From Cyanobacteria bacterium SZAS LIN-3 (GTDB lineage Bacteria; Cyanobacteriota; Vampirovibrionia; Obscuribacterales; Obscuribacteraceae): DNA of 54,223 nt. The notes beneath the pieces are model-generated. The model had not been told where the DNA came from, searched no databases, and was given only the letters and a program-made list of their open reading frames with translations. Positions within the stretch are counted from its first letter, which is position 1. The number at the start of each line of letters is the position of its first letter. This document shows, piece after piece, positions 8,479-16,841 of this stretch. The stretch is from positions 1-54,223 of the forward strand of contig JAFEAV010000042.1 in NCBI GenBank assembly GCA_018266215.1, in the 5' to 3' direction. A program made the position numbers and the translations under genes.

Positions 8479-10134
8479 TTATTTTTTTGCCGTGCTGCTC
8501 TGTGAAAAGAACCATTGCTCGGCGCGCAGCAGCTCGACTGCTATTTCGCGTATGCGCTGGGCGAAGGCGAATTGTTTTTGTTCATAGGGTGTAAGCGAGT
8601 CTATTATCATTTGCCCATCTTCGTCGCGCTTCGGGTATTTGAGCGGGCAGTTCCAGAAGGGCAGTCGGCCCGGGCCGGGCTCGGACTGATCGCGGTCGCG
8701 AATGGAAAATGGAATCTCACCAAAACTTGACTGCCATTCTTCCAGCAGGCTACCCACCCGTTCCAGGGAGCGGTCCAGATATTTGTGTCCGGCATCGGAT
8801 GTGTACACCATGTCGGCGTCGAAGATTTCGGGATTTTTGTGCCTTGCCCGTTCCAGGGCCTGGGCGACCAGGGCCCGTCCCTTGATGTTTTTGGCGCCTT
8901 CGCGTGGACCCTCGACCACCCCGGAGAATAGTTCGGTCATCATGCGCATCACCCGGGTCACGGCTTTGTGCGTGCGCCGGATGCCCTTGAGCGCCAGGGG
9001 GCGCACCTCGGGCAGCAGTATATTGAAGGAGTCTGAAAAACTGGCCATAGCCGATTCCAGTGAATCATATATAGTAGCGTCTTCAAAAATCGCTTCGGTG
9101 GCCGGCCCCCGGATCAGGGCAATTTTGGCGAAGCCGTCCGGATTGTTGTAGTTGATTGAATGATCGCCGGTGATGAGAGCGTGGGCAATTTTGGAACTGC
9201 TCACCTTTGGATGCGGCACCCACCAGTCGGCGATACCGATATGTCGCAGCAGGCCTCGTTCTTCTTCGGTGAAGTTGATTCGGGCCAGATCGGCAGTCAG
9301 ATTGCGCTCATCAAATGGGTGACCGATTTTGTTGTAAATTGCTCGGACTATATAGCGATTTGTCGTCGTATCTCGTTCCTCCGCCGCCGCGGAGCGTATC
9401 ACCTGATCAAAGGTGCCGAGCTTCAGCTTACGCGCGAGCAGCACTGCCACGGTGCGCGCCATAAACTCGGGGGGAGCGATCTGATGTTGTTTGATGGCCA
9501 GGACAATGCGCTGCACCGAGCGCAAATTTTCCGGCTTTTCCATGTCCCAGAAATATGACAGGGCCAGGGCCGCGGCCTGTGAGCCGTGCACATTGTGGAC
9601 GATGAAATTGCCGCGATTTTTGATTGAGTCTGAAAATATGGATGCGATTATGGCATCCCTGGTTTCGTCCGAGGACAACTGGAGTATTTTGCAAGCTTCG
9701 TAGACCTGATCGACTTCGGCGCGGGTGTGCTTCCAGTTCATGTTCCACTGGTAGCCTTTGACGCCTTCGTCGGCACTTGATTCCAACTGCAAATACGCTT
9801 CCCGCACCAGGGCCAGGCAGCGCCAGACCGACATGCGGTCCTGCCTCTGCACAAGGCTTTCGGACTCCATCTTATGATAGACATTGGTCACCTTGCCCTC
9901 ATCGGTGAGGACGGGCACATCGGCAAGATCGGCTCTTAATGCCGACATTGACCGCGCTTCGTCCACCAGCGGCGGCAATATTTCGCGCCAGCGGTAATTG
10001 TCGGAGAGCTCCTGAATCGGATCGAGCGTGGCCACGGCTGCGGCTTTGGCCGCCTCTACCCTGGTGCTCTCCGGCTTCTTGCCTTCTCTGGTTGTCTTGT
10101 CCGCTTTCGCTGCTTTGGTGTCTTTCGCTTTCAT
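8479..10134 (-). CDS. Unknown 551-residue protein, last gene of the GMC oxidoreductase operon
   Basis: I do not recognise the family. The protein is soluble and largely helical, with a Lys/Ala-rich N-terminal 40 residues that look disordered. Histidine-containing stretches (FIVHNVHGSQAAALAL near residue 185; KIAHALITGDHS near 320) are faintly like HD-type phosphohydrolase helices, but no clean HD pair is visible, so an enzyme function is not claimed. Its ATG overlaps the stop of the upstream dehydrogenase gene by 4 bp (ATGA), placing it firmly in the minus-strand operon that starts at 14446. A role linked to the same lipid or alcohol pathway is inferred from this coupling only. Confidence 0.75.
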   Translation of the reverse strand: MKAKDTKAAKADKTTREGKKPESTRVEAAKAAAVATLDPIQELSDNYRWREILPPLVDEARSMSALRADLADVPVLTDEGKVTNVYHKMESESLVQRQDRMSVWRCLALVREAYLQLESSADEGVKGYQWNMNWKHTRAEVDQVYEACKILQLSSDETRDAIIASIFSDSIKNRGNFIVHNVHGSQAAALALSYFWDMEKPENLRSVQRIVLAIKQHQIAPPEFMARTVAVLLARKLKLGTFDQVIRSAAAEERDTTTNRYIVRAIYNKIGHPFDERNLTADLARINFTEEERGLLRHIGIADWWVPHPKVSSSKIAHALITGDHSINYNNPDGFAKIALIRGPATEAIFEDATIYDSLESAMASFSDSFNILLPEVRPLALKGIRRTHKAVTRVMRMMTELFSGVVEGPREGAKNIKGRALVAQALERARHKNPEIFDADMVYTSDAGHKYLDRSLERVGSLLEEWQSSFGEIPFSIRDRDQSEPGPGRLPFWNCPLKYPKRDEDGQMIIDSLTPYEQKQFAFAQRIREIAVELLRAEQWFFSQSSTAKK

Positions 10135-11207
10135 ATTTTTTGACCGCTGGCGATTATGTAAGCAATACTTCTGCGCATTCCTTCTTCGAGTGCGATTTGT
10201 GGATTGTAGCCCAGCTCGCGCCTGGCTGTATCAATCGAGCAGGCGATGTTTTTATTCATTTCGGAGAGTACATGAAATTTCTGATGATAGAGCCCCGCTG
10301 CCTGCAGCCCGGCATCCACAGCCATGGCCACTTCGCTGGCAATGTCTGGCAGGCGCATGCGTTTGTGGGCGACCGGTATATTAAACTCAGTTTCTAAAAG
10401 TTTTTCAATCGTGTCCACCACTTGATTCATTGTGTAGGGCTCGCTGTCGGCAATCCAGTAAGTCTTACCGCTGGCCCTGGGCGTGGTTTCACAGAGCATC
10501 AGTCCCTGGCAGATATTGTCCACATAGGCCATGGAACGCAGATTCTTGCCGGAGCCTACGATTGGCGCCTTGCCGTTTTTGATCATGGTGAAAAACAATG
10601 TTTGCCGCGGCGGCTGTCCCGGGCCGTAAAACCAGGGCGGCCTGATGATCACGATTTCCATTTCACCCTGGGCCCCGGCCTGATTGACCAGATCCTCGGC
10701 CGCCTTTTTGCTTTTGCCGTAGTGCATGTAAGGGTTGTAGGGCGATTTTTCGTCGAACAATTTGAACTGTCCGCCCTTGGGATTGCAGCCGATGGGCGAG
10801 TTGGAGGATACATAGATAAACCGGCGCACTCCCGCTTTGGCGGCCGCTTGCAGGAGGTTGGCGGTGCCGTCTACGTTTACCTCATAAAATTGCTTGCGTC
10901 CCCGGGTCGGGTGAATCACCCCGGCGGCGTGGAAAACCGTTGCGCCCTGAGCATTTTCAAAGAGCTTGAAGAGCCCGTCGCCGGTGGTCAGATCGCCGGG
11001 CACCACAGTCACTTGCGAGCCCAGCGCTTTGAGCTTGCTTGTGTCTTCGTCGGCCAGGCAGAGTGCGCGTACCGGACGGTTGGATTTGCCGGAAAGGTCG
11101 GGCAAATTGGGGTCGTCCAGGCCATTCACAAGTGCTTCTATGAGCCTTGTGCCCAGCCAACCTGGGGCTCCAGTGACGATTGCCGTTTCGTGCGGACTGC
11201 GGGACAT
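10131..11207 (-). CDS. NAD-dependent epimerase/3-beta-HSD-type dehydrogenase
   Basis: An extended short-chain dehydrogenase of 358 residues. The N-terminal Rossmann motif is TGAPGWLG, the active site is YMHYGKSK (YxxxK), and the upstream Ser appears in YVSSNSPIG. The overall wording fits the 3-beta-hydroxysteroid dehydrogenase/OleD-like branch of NAD-dependent epimerases, which oxidise or reduce hydroxyl groups on sterol-like or long-chain substrates; sugar nucleotide substrates are an alternative. It lies 15 bp downstream of the GMC oxidoreductase gene and overlaps the next gene by 4 bp, so the two redox enzymes are co-expressed. Substrate unknown. Another epimerase of the same superfamily is at 18221-19255. 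Confidence 0.88.
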   Translation of the reverse strand: MSRSPHETAIVTGAPGWLGTRLIEALVNGLDDPNLPDLSGKSNRPVRALCLADEDTSKLKALGSQVTVVPGDLTTGDGLFKLFENAQGATVFHAAGVIHPTRGRKQFYEVNVDGTANLLQAAAKAGVRRFIYVSSNSPIGCNPKGGQFKLFDEKSPYNPYMHYGKSKKAAEDLVNQAGAQGEMEIVIIRPPWFYGPGQPPRQTLFFTMIKNGKAPIVGSGKNLRSMAYVDNICQGLMLCETTPRASGKTYWIADSEPYTMNQVVDTIEKLLETEFNIPVAHKRMRLPDIASEVAMAVDAGLQAAGLYHQKFHVLSEMNKNIACSIDTARRELGYNPQIALEEGMRRSIAYIIASGQKI

Positions 11208-11222
11208 TGTTTTTTCCTTTCT

Positions 11223-12704
11223 TTAGTGACCGTGCATATCGGCAAAATGGTGGGCGTTGCGATGGGCCAGAGCCATGATTGTGCCCTGGGGATTGATGCC
11301 TGGTGAGTCGGGAAGCATACTGGCGTCGTTGACAAAAAGATTTTGCACGCCGTGCACTTTGCCGAAAGAATCGGCGGCGCAGCGATCGGCGCGCTCGCCC
11401 ATGGGGCAGGTGGAAAAGGCATGGACCGTGGTCAGACTCAGACTTGAGCGCGGCACTGATTCATCCAGCCAGCGCACCGCCTCCAGTTCGGAGGTGATTT
11501 TGCCCAGGCCGAAGACGCAGGGATAAACTTCCTTCGCGCCGGCGGCCAGGAGCATGGTTGATAACCTTGCCAGGCCCTGACTGAGATGGCGCACGTCGAC
11601 GTCGGAGAGTTCGTACTTCAGGACAGGGTCTCCGTCGCCCAGGATTTTTGCTCGCACGGTACCACTGCCGGTGCCGCGCACACCTACGTAGTAGCTGGCC
11701 ATATTGCGGTATTGCTTCATGGCGTCGAAGTTTTCGTGCCAGTTGTCGGCAAGGTTGAGCGCCAGGTGGCCGATTGAGAAGAATGAGCCGCCGAAGGAAA
11801 TGTCCGGCCAGAATTCTTTTACCTGCAAGAGTGGCATTACGCTATCCTGCGCGTCGATGACTTCGTCAAAGAGAGCCGTCACCTTCAGCATAGGGTGAAT
11901 CTGGAAGGAATCACCGACGTGTTCTTTGATGCCGCTGCGACGCAGAAGAGTCGGGGTCTGGGTCGGGCCGGCGCAGACAAAAACATAGTCGGCATCGATG
12001 CGAACGAGATCCGATGAGCCGCCTTCGCGCTTGATCTCGGCCAGTACCCCGGTGATACGCTTGGAGTGTTTGAGCAGCAGCTTGACCTTGCAACCGGTCA
12101 AGAAGCGCACTCCCAGAGCCTCCGCCCGGGGGATAAGGGCGACGCTCATGCCCTGTTTTGCGCCTTTTGGACAGCCGGTCGAGCAGCTGTTGGTGTTGAC
12201 GCAGCCGGTGGCGGCGCGCTTCACTTCCTGGGCGGACCAGTCCATGGCTTCTATGCCGCGGTTGAATACTTGCGTTGATTTTGGCCAGCCGGCCTGGCCT
12301 CGTTCGCCTACGTTCAGCACTTCTTCGGCCCAGGCAAAATGTGGCTCGAGCACTTCATGGCTGAAATCAATCAAACCAAAACGCGCTTTCCAGCGCAGCA
12401 GAAATTCCGGGGGCAGGCGGTGCCAGAAGCCGGAATTGATCTCTGTACTGCCGCCCAGGCAGCGGCCTTCCACATAGCCTATGGGGATGCTGCCCATGAC
12501 CGGCGTCATGCCGAAATTGCGATAGAGTTTGCGCATGGCTCTGGTCGGACTCTGGCCATATTCACTTAAACCGTGGCGGTCACCTTCTTCCAGGACGACC
12601 ACTTCGAAGCCGCGGTCGGCAAGCACATTGGCTGTGGTGGCACCGCCGGCGCCACTACCAATGACCAGGACCTGCACTCGCAGAGCTTTATTCGTCTCGG
12701 TCAT
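11223..12704 (-). CDS. GMC-family FAD oxidoreductase (fatty-alcohol-oxidase-like)
   Basis: A 493-residue flavoprotein. The FAD-binding motif GSGAGG is at about 16-21, with the acidic residue of the Rossmann fold in VVVLEEGD. GRCLGGSTEINSG matches the GMC signature loop, and the C-terminal GMC signature is present (TCPMGE ... NLFVNDASMLP ... NPQGTIMALAHRNA). A cluster of Cys in a CVNTNSCSTGCPKGAK segment near 170 is typical of the long-chain alcohol oxidase/cholesterol-oxidase-like subgroup. It probably oxidises an alcohol to an aldehyde or ketone. Its ATG overlaps the stop of the upstream flippase-fusion gene by 4 bp. That upstream protein carries the helical domain that precedes the flavin domain in plant fatty alcohol oxidases. 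Confidence 0.92.
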   Translation of the reverse strand: MTETNKALRVQVLVIGSGAGGATTANVLADRGFEVVVLEEGDRHGLSEYGQSPTRAMRKLYRNFGMTPVMGSIPIGYVEGRCLGGSTEINSGFWHRLPPEFLLRWKARFGLIDFSHEVLEPHFAWAEEVLNVGERGQAGWPKSTQVFNRGIEAMDWSAQEVKRAATGCVNTNSCSTGCPKGAKQGMSVALIPRAEALGVRFLTGCKVKLLLKHSKRITGVLAEIKREGGSSDLVRIDADYVFVCAGPTQTPTLLRRSGIKEHVGDSFQIHPMLKVTALFDEVIDAQDSVMPLLQVKEFWPDISFGGSFFSIGHLALNLADNWHENFDAMKQYRNMASYYVGVRGTGSGTVRAKILGDGDPVLKYELSDVDVRHLSQGLARLSTMLLAAGAKEVYPCVFGLGKITSELEAVRWLDESVPRSSLSLTTVHAFSTCPMGERADRCAADSFGKVHGVQNLFVNDASMLPDSPGINPQGTIMALAHRNAHHFADMHGH

Positions 12705-14446
12705 TCGATTGCCTCAGTCATGGAATTGTCTCGTTCGCTCACCGGTAATAGATTTTCCTCGTTTGTGCCGGCTGCGGCTTGGCCGGAGTTGAGTGCGGCC
12801 TGTACCTCCGGACACTCGTAAAATGCCAGCAGCGTGACGCTGCGAATAGGCTTGAAAAACTTGCGGGTCAATGGAATGCGGCCGTAGGACCAGGCATTGA
12901 CTATGGCGCGGCGTTTGGCGACGGGCAGTGCCTCGAAGAAGGAGAGACTGGTGAGAAGAGTCAGGACTCGGAAACCGCTGATGCCTATTTTGACCAGGGG
13001 CTTCAGTCCCTGGGGCAGGTGGGACAGCTCATCGCAGGTAAAATCTGCGGCAAAATCAACGCAGCGCGCACTTGATTCAGCCGTCAGGTCGAGGGATTGC
13101 AGGGGCAGGATGGCCTCCACCAGAGCCGTCCAGAAAGGTGTTTTTTGTATGTAGCGCCGGCCCTGCTCATTGCTGGCGGCCACCGAGGTAATGACCGAAA
13201 CCCCCTGGTCCCGGTCCGTTTCGCTCAGCGGTTGCATCGGTTTGGCCTGCCAGGCCAGGGCGGCGGTTGTGCCCAACTCCAGTCCGTAGCGGGCCATGGC
13301 AATCACACCCCAGAGCGTGACCGTGACGTAAAACACCAGATGGACTACAACTGCGTACGAAAGGGCGGTAGTTTCGCTGACGACTTTGGAGGCCTCTTGC
13401 AGGAAGTGCTGATTGAGGAAACTGAGATTGGGCATGAGGAAGCCCATGGCAAGAAATTGCGGCAGACCATTTTGACCTGTCACCGCCTGTAGTGCTTTGG
13501 CGCAGATGAAGTGATAGAGACCGACATAGCCGGGCGATGAGGGCACCAGAATACCGAGGTTTGTCAGAGCCATGATGGCCTGCGCTTTGACCGGAGAAAA
13601 AGGTATAGCAAAGCAGGGCATGATCAGCGCGTACATTATGCCTTCTAAAATCCAGACCGACAGCGAGCTGAGCAGCACCGCCAGTGTCGTATTGAGATCG
13701 TGCAGGCAACTCAGTCCGCGGGTAATTTGTGTGATTAGCGCGATCGCTCTGTCGTGCCACTGACGACCGAGCGGCGAGGTCAGTTGCGAGACCAGCATCA
13801 AAGACAATTGCGGCGCAAAAGCAAGCAGCAAAATAAAAGCCACTGCCACGGCAAAGATAACTCCCGCCAGTTGGGCTGCGTGGTGCATCCACTCCTGGGT
13901 TGGAATAATGAGCGAGGCGACGACAAAAATGCAGAGAATGATCAGGCCGTCGAGCAGGCGCTCAAGAAATGTCACGGTCAGAGACAGGGCGTAGGGCAAG
14001 CCTGTGCGTTCGGCCAGCATGCCGGCTCTGGCAAACTCGCCCAGTCGGGCCGGCAAAATATTGTTGGTGGCGTAGCCGACGCAGACGATATTGCTGGCCG
14101 TCAGTACTGTTATTTTCGCTTCCATCGAAACCAGCTGTTTCAGCCGCAGGCCGCGCAGAAGCATGCCCAGTAGGTAAACGGCGACGGCCAGCGGCAGCCA
14201 GGGTAACCAGGTGGCATGTGAAAAAGCTTCGCCTGCTTCATGCCAGGCAATTTTGCGCGCGGTCATGACAAGCAAGAAGATGCTGATAATAAATCCGCAT
14301 GTGACAACAGCACCCTTCGATTTCATCAGTCTGGCCAGGGACGAAGGCCCTTCGGGTGTTTTGTCAGCTTTTACCATCAGTCCTGCTATTGCTATGGTCA
14401 GTAAACCACCTGGCAAAGTGGAGTCCCGCCAGCTAAAATCTTCCAC
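12701..14446 (-). CDS. Flippase-like membrane protein fused to a fatty-alcohol-oxidase N-terminal-type domain
   Basis: This 581-residue protein has two parts. Residues about 45-390 contain multiple membrane spans and the features of the lysylphosphatidylglycerol-synthase/UPF0104 transmembrane family (NNILPARLGEFARAG; GILVPSSPGYVGLYH), which is implicated in flipping or handling lipids. Residues about 435-545 form a soluble helical domain (TALVEAILPL ... SFFEALPVAKRRAIVNAW ... LLAFYECPEV) that resembles the domain preceding the flavin module in plant long-chain fatty alcohol oxidases and gluconate dehydrogenase small subunits. The next gene, overlapping by 4 bp, encodes the flavin module. This is the first gene of the operon, with 78 bp to the divergent J-like gene. 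The fusion assignment of the C-terminal part is from memory of the family pattern and is moderately sure. Confidence 0.85.
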   Translation of the reverse strand: MEDFSWRDSTLPGGLLTIAIAGLMVKADKTPEGPSSLARLMKSKGAVVTCGFIISIFLLVMTARKIAWHEAGEAFSHATWLPWLPLAVAVYLLGMLLRGLRLKQLVSMEAKITVLTASNIVCVGYATNNILPARLGEFARAGMLAERTGLPYALSLTVTFLERLLDGLIILCIFVVASLIIPTQEWMHHAAQLAGVIFAVAVAFILLLAFAPQLSLMLVSQLTSPLGRQWHDRAIALITQITRGLSCLHDLNTTLAVLLSSLSVWILEGIMYALIMPCFAIPFSPVKAQAIMALTNLGILVPSSPGYVGLYHFICAKALQAVTGQNGLPQFLAMGFLMPNLSFLNQHFLQEASKVVSETTALSYAVVVHLVFYVTVTLWGVIAMARYGLELGTTAALAWQAKPMQPLSETDRDQGVSVITSVAASNEQGRRYIQKTPFWTALVEAILPLQSLDLTAESSARCVDFAADFTCDELSHLPQGLKPLVKIGISGFRVLTLLTSLSFFEALPVAKRRAIVNAWSYGRIPLTRKFFKPIRSVTLLAFYECPEVQAALNSGQAAAGTNEENLLPVSERDNSMTEAIE

Positions 14447-14524
14447 GTCAGCTATCGTTTATCTCGAATTATCCAGTCTATAGATACTCTACGTACAAAA
14501 ACAACTTTAACCATTAGGCTTATT

Positions 14525-16288
14525 TTGGACGAATCAACTCTTAGAAATTACTTCCGTAAGGCCATTGGCGTCGCACCCGGTGCCTCGCGCAAGGAGCTCA
14601 AACTCTGTCGCGACAAGCGTGCGCAGCGCTGGCGCTCGATGCTGGCCGCTCCCGGCAGCGAACAGACGGCTGAAGGTCAGGAGGCCGCGAAGCTGGCGGA
14701 GCAACGCCTGGCAATAACCAATACCGCCTATGACTGTTTGAGTAACGCCGATAAATTTCGTGAATTTCAGGCCAAGCTGGCCGCCGGAGAAGCGGAACTG
14801 CCAGACCTCGACAGCCTGCTATCCAGTCTGGACTCTGAGCATAAGCCGGTTGCGCCAAGAGTGCTTGCGAAGCGCCAGGCGCAACTGCAGGAAAAAATGG
14901 AACGCATTGTTACTCTCGTTACGGAGAGTGTGCAAAAGGCCGGTCACGATGAGGCTCTGAAGCTTACCCAGGGCAAACTGCCCGATGCCGACCAGTTTTA
15001 TGATGCGGTTTATAAGGCCGCCGTCACCGCCGGTAACAAGACCAGTGCTGAGGAAATCGCTTCGCTTAATAACGGCAAGATCGAACTCGATGAGACTTTT
15101 AAAAGTGATCTCGACAGTCTGGTAATCGACCAGTCCGAAATCATCGCCCATAAAGAATATGATCGCCTGGAAGACCGCGCGGCTATGAGTGCTCCGACGC
15201 CGGCCATGCCTCGCTTTGTGGCCCTCACTCTGACATTGATTATCATGGGTCTTGTTGTCAGCGTCTGTTTCTACGGAGCTACCTCATCGCCTACCCCCAA
15301 TGTTGCGCCGGCGGTGCCAACTCCGGCAGCTCAGAACCCCGCGGATGTTTCCGGCCGTGCAACAGAAATGGCACCGGCTCCAGTCCCCGGTATTGCTAAC
15401 TCGGTTTTTAACCGCAGCACTTTTGGCCCGCCCAGCTCGCCGACGGCTATCACTCCGCCTGTTGTACCGGTGCCCGTGCAACCAGCTGTCACTCCGGTAC
15501 CCGCAGATGGTGCCGCACCGGTCGCTACTTCACCGGTAAACACCGCTCCCGGTCCCGCTCCAGCAGTCAGTGCAGCCGAGGCAAACCAAGCGGAACTGAC
15601 CGGAGCCGCTGCCCCCGCCGGACCTGCTCCTGACGCCCGTGTGGCTGTGGCTGCCGGTCTTGTCGCTAATGCCGGTAATGCCGGCATGGCCGGACTGCCG
15701 GCGTCTGATACCAAACCCGGTGCTAAAGCTTATCGTACCGCTCTGGACGCAGGCATGAAAGGCGCCTTCGCTGACAGTGTCAATGGTTTCCGCCAGGCAT
15801 ACGCCGAAGGTCATCTCGGTGAAGCCCTCTACAATGAAGGTGTTATCCTCGGCGTGCAAGGGCGCTATGACGAAGCTCTGGCTGCCTACAACAAACTGCT
15901 GAGCGATCATCCGGCTTTTGCCCAGGCGCTCTACAACCGCGCTCTCACCCATCAACTTCTGGCGCTTGCCGCCTGGAATGCCAAGAAAGTACCGCAGTGG
16001 CGCAGTAATCTAAATCAGGCACTGGCCAGTTATGATCTCGCTCTCAAGGCCGATCCCCGGCTCAGTCAGGGCTACTTTAATCGTGGCATCGTCCACTATC
16101 AGCTCGGTCAAAAGGATGAAGCCTACAGTGACTTCGCCCGCGCCGACAGCCTTTTGCCCAAGTTTATGCCGGCGGCCGCTTATAACCGCGACGTTGTCGG
16201 CCTGGCCTTGAAGAAAGGCAATGCCGCTCCGGCTCAGCCCGCGCCGGCGTGCCCCCTGGGCCCGGTTGGTCCGGCAGGACCTCCGTAG
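14525..16288 (+). CDS. J-like domain, one membrane span, Pro/Ala linker and TPR domain
   Basis: A 587-residue protein starting at TTG 14525. Residues 1-80 follow a DnaJ-like helix layout (YFRKAIGVAPGASRKELK ... LAITNTAYDCLSNADKFREF), but the HPD tripeptide that activates Hsp70 is replaced by RDKR, so co-chaperone activity is doubtful. A coiled region follows, then one membrane helix at about 229-252. A 130-residue Pro/Ala/Thr-rich linker leads to at least three TPR units (about 400-560; EALYNEGVILGVQGRYDEALAAYN, YFNRGIVHYQLGQKDEAYSDF). The tail is rich in Gly and Pro. The topology suggests a cytoplasmic J-like part and TPRs across the membrane. Role unknown; scaffold for protein interactions is inferred. 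Confidence 0.82.
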   Translation: MDESTLRNYFRKAIGVAPGASRKELKLCRDKRAQRWRSMLAAPGSEQTAEGQEAAKLAEQRLAITNTAYDCLSNADKFREFQAKLAAGEAELPDLDSLLSSLDSEHKPVAPRVLAKRQAQLQEKMERIVTLVTESVQKAGHDEALKLTQGKLPDADQFYDAVYKAAVTAGNKTSAEEIASLNNGKIELDETFKSDLDSLVIDQSEIIAHKEYDRLEDRAAMSAPTPAMPRFVALTLTLIIMGLVVSVCFYGATSSPTPNVAPAVPTPAAQNPADVSGRATEMAPAPVPGIANSVFNRSTFGPPSSPTAITPPVVPVPVQPAVTPVPADGAAPVATSPVNTAPGPAPAVSAAEANQAELTGAAAPAGPAPDARVAVAAGLVANAGNAGMAGLPASDTKPGAKAYRTALDAGMKGAFADSVNGFRQAYAEGHLGEALYNEGVILGVQGRYDEALAAYNKLLSDHPAFAQALYNRALTHQLLALAAWNAKKVPQWRSNLNQALASYDLALKADPRLSQGYFNRGIVHYQLGQKDEAYSDFARADSLLPKFMPAAAYNRDVVGLALKKGNAAPAQPAPACPLGPVGPAGPP

Positions 16289-16310
16289 CCGGCTTGAGAA
16301 ATTTTGAAAG

Positions 16311-16829
16311 CTAGTGTGCCTGAGCGCCTTCGCGTTTGCGCAGGACCGCAACGCTGAAGCCGCCATGTTGCTGGCCTTGCTTGTCGGTGTAGGCCCAGTC
16401 TTCGATATTGTAATCGTTGACGGTGATGGTCTGACCCACTTTCAAGTGCTTGATTGTTTGTGAGGGCTTCTCGATGTGGCCGTCCATTTCGTCTTTTTTG
16501 ACGGCGTCGACAATCACCCACTTGTGCTCTTCGTTGGGACCTTCGCGGAACGGCGCCTTGATGGCGAATTTCTGATCAGCTGCCCGGGTGGCGAAAGCCG
16601 ATTTGAATTCGCCCAGTTTGGCCTGGGCCTGGACCTTGGCCGCCACAAGCTCGGGATCGCTGTCATCGGCATGGGCAAAGCCGGCCGGTGCCGCCGCCGG
16701 TTTGATCATCTCGGGTGGGCTCTGGGTGGCGCTCTGACCGCTCTGCGAGCAGCCACAGGTAGTCAGGGCAATAAGCCCGACCGCAAGCCCGGTCAGGGGC
16801 GTGGTGGAAAATGATTGTTTTTTCTGCAT
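16311..16829 (-). CDS. DUF2314-domain lipoprotein
   Basis: 172 residues. A hydrophobic leader with a Cys-containing end (LTTCGCSQSG) indicates a lipoprotein signal, followed by a short Ser/Pro/Ala spacer. The C-terminal 100 residues show the DUF2314 (YegJ-like) pattern: FAIKAPFREGP, EHKWVIVDAV, GHIEKPSQTIKHLKVGQTITV and DWAYTDKQGQQHGGFSVAVL. The biochemical function of the family is not established. It lies 22 bp from the convergent J-like gene and 12 bp downstream of the metalloprotease gene on the same strand, so it may be co-transcribed with it. Confidence 0.82.
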   Translation of the reverse strand: MQKKQSFSTTPLTGLAVGLIALTTCGCSQSGQSATQSPPEMIKPAAAPAGFAHADDSDPELVAAKVQAQAKLGEFKSAFATRAADQKFAIKAPFREGPNEEHKWVIVDAVKKDEMDGHIEKPSQTIKHLKVGQTITVNDYNIEDWAYTDKQGQQHGGFSVAVLRKREGAQAH

Positions 16830-16841
16830 TTCAATAAGCCG

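Noticed and set aside
10422..11306. 294-codon plus-strand frame
   Set aside because: Antisense to the SDR gene with its YxxxK and Rossmann motifs; no independent support.
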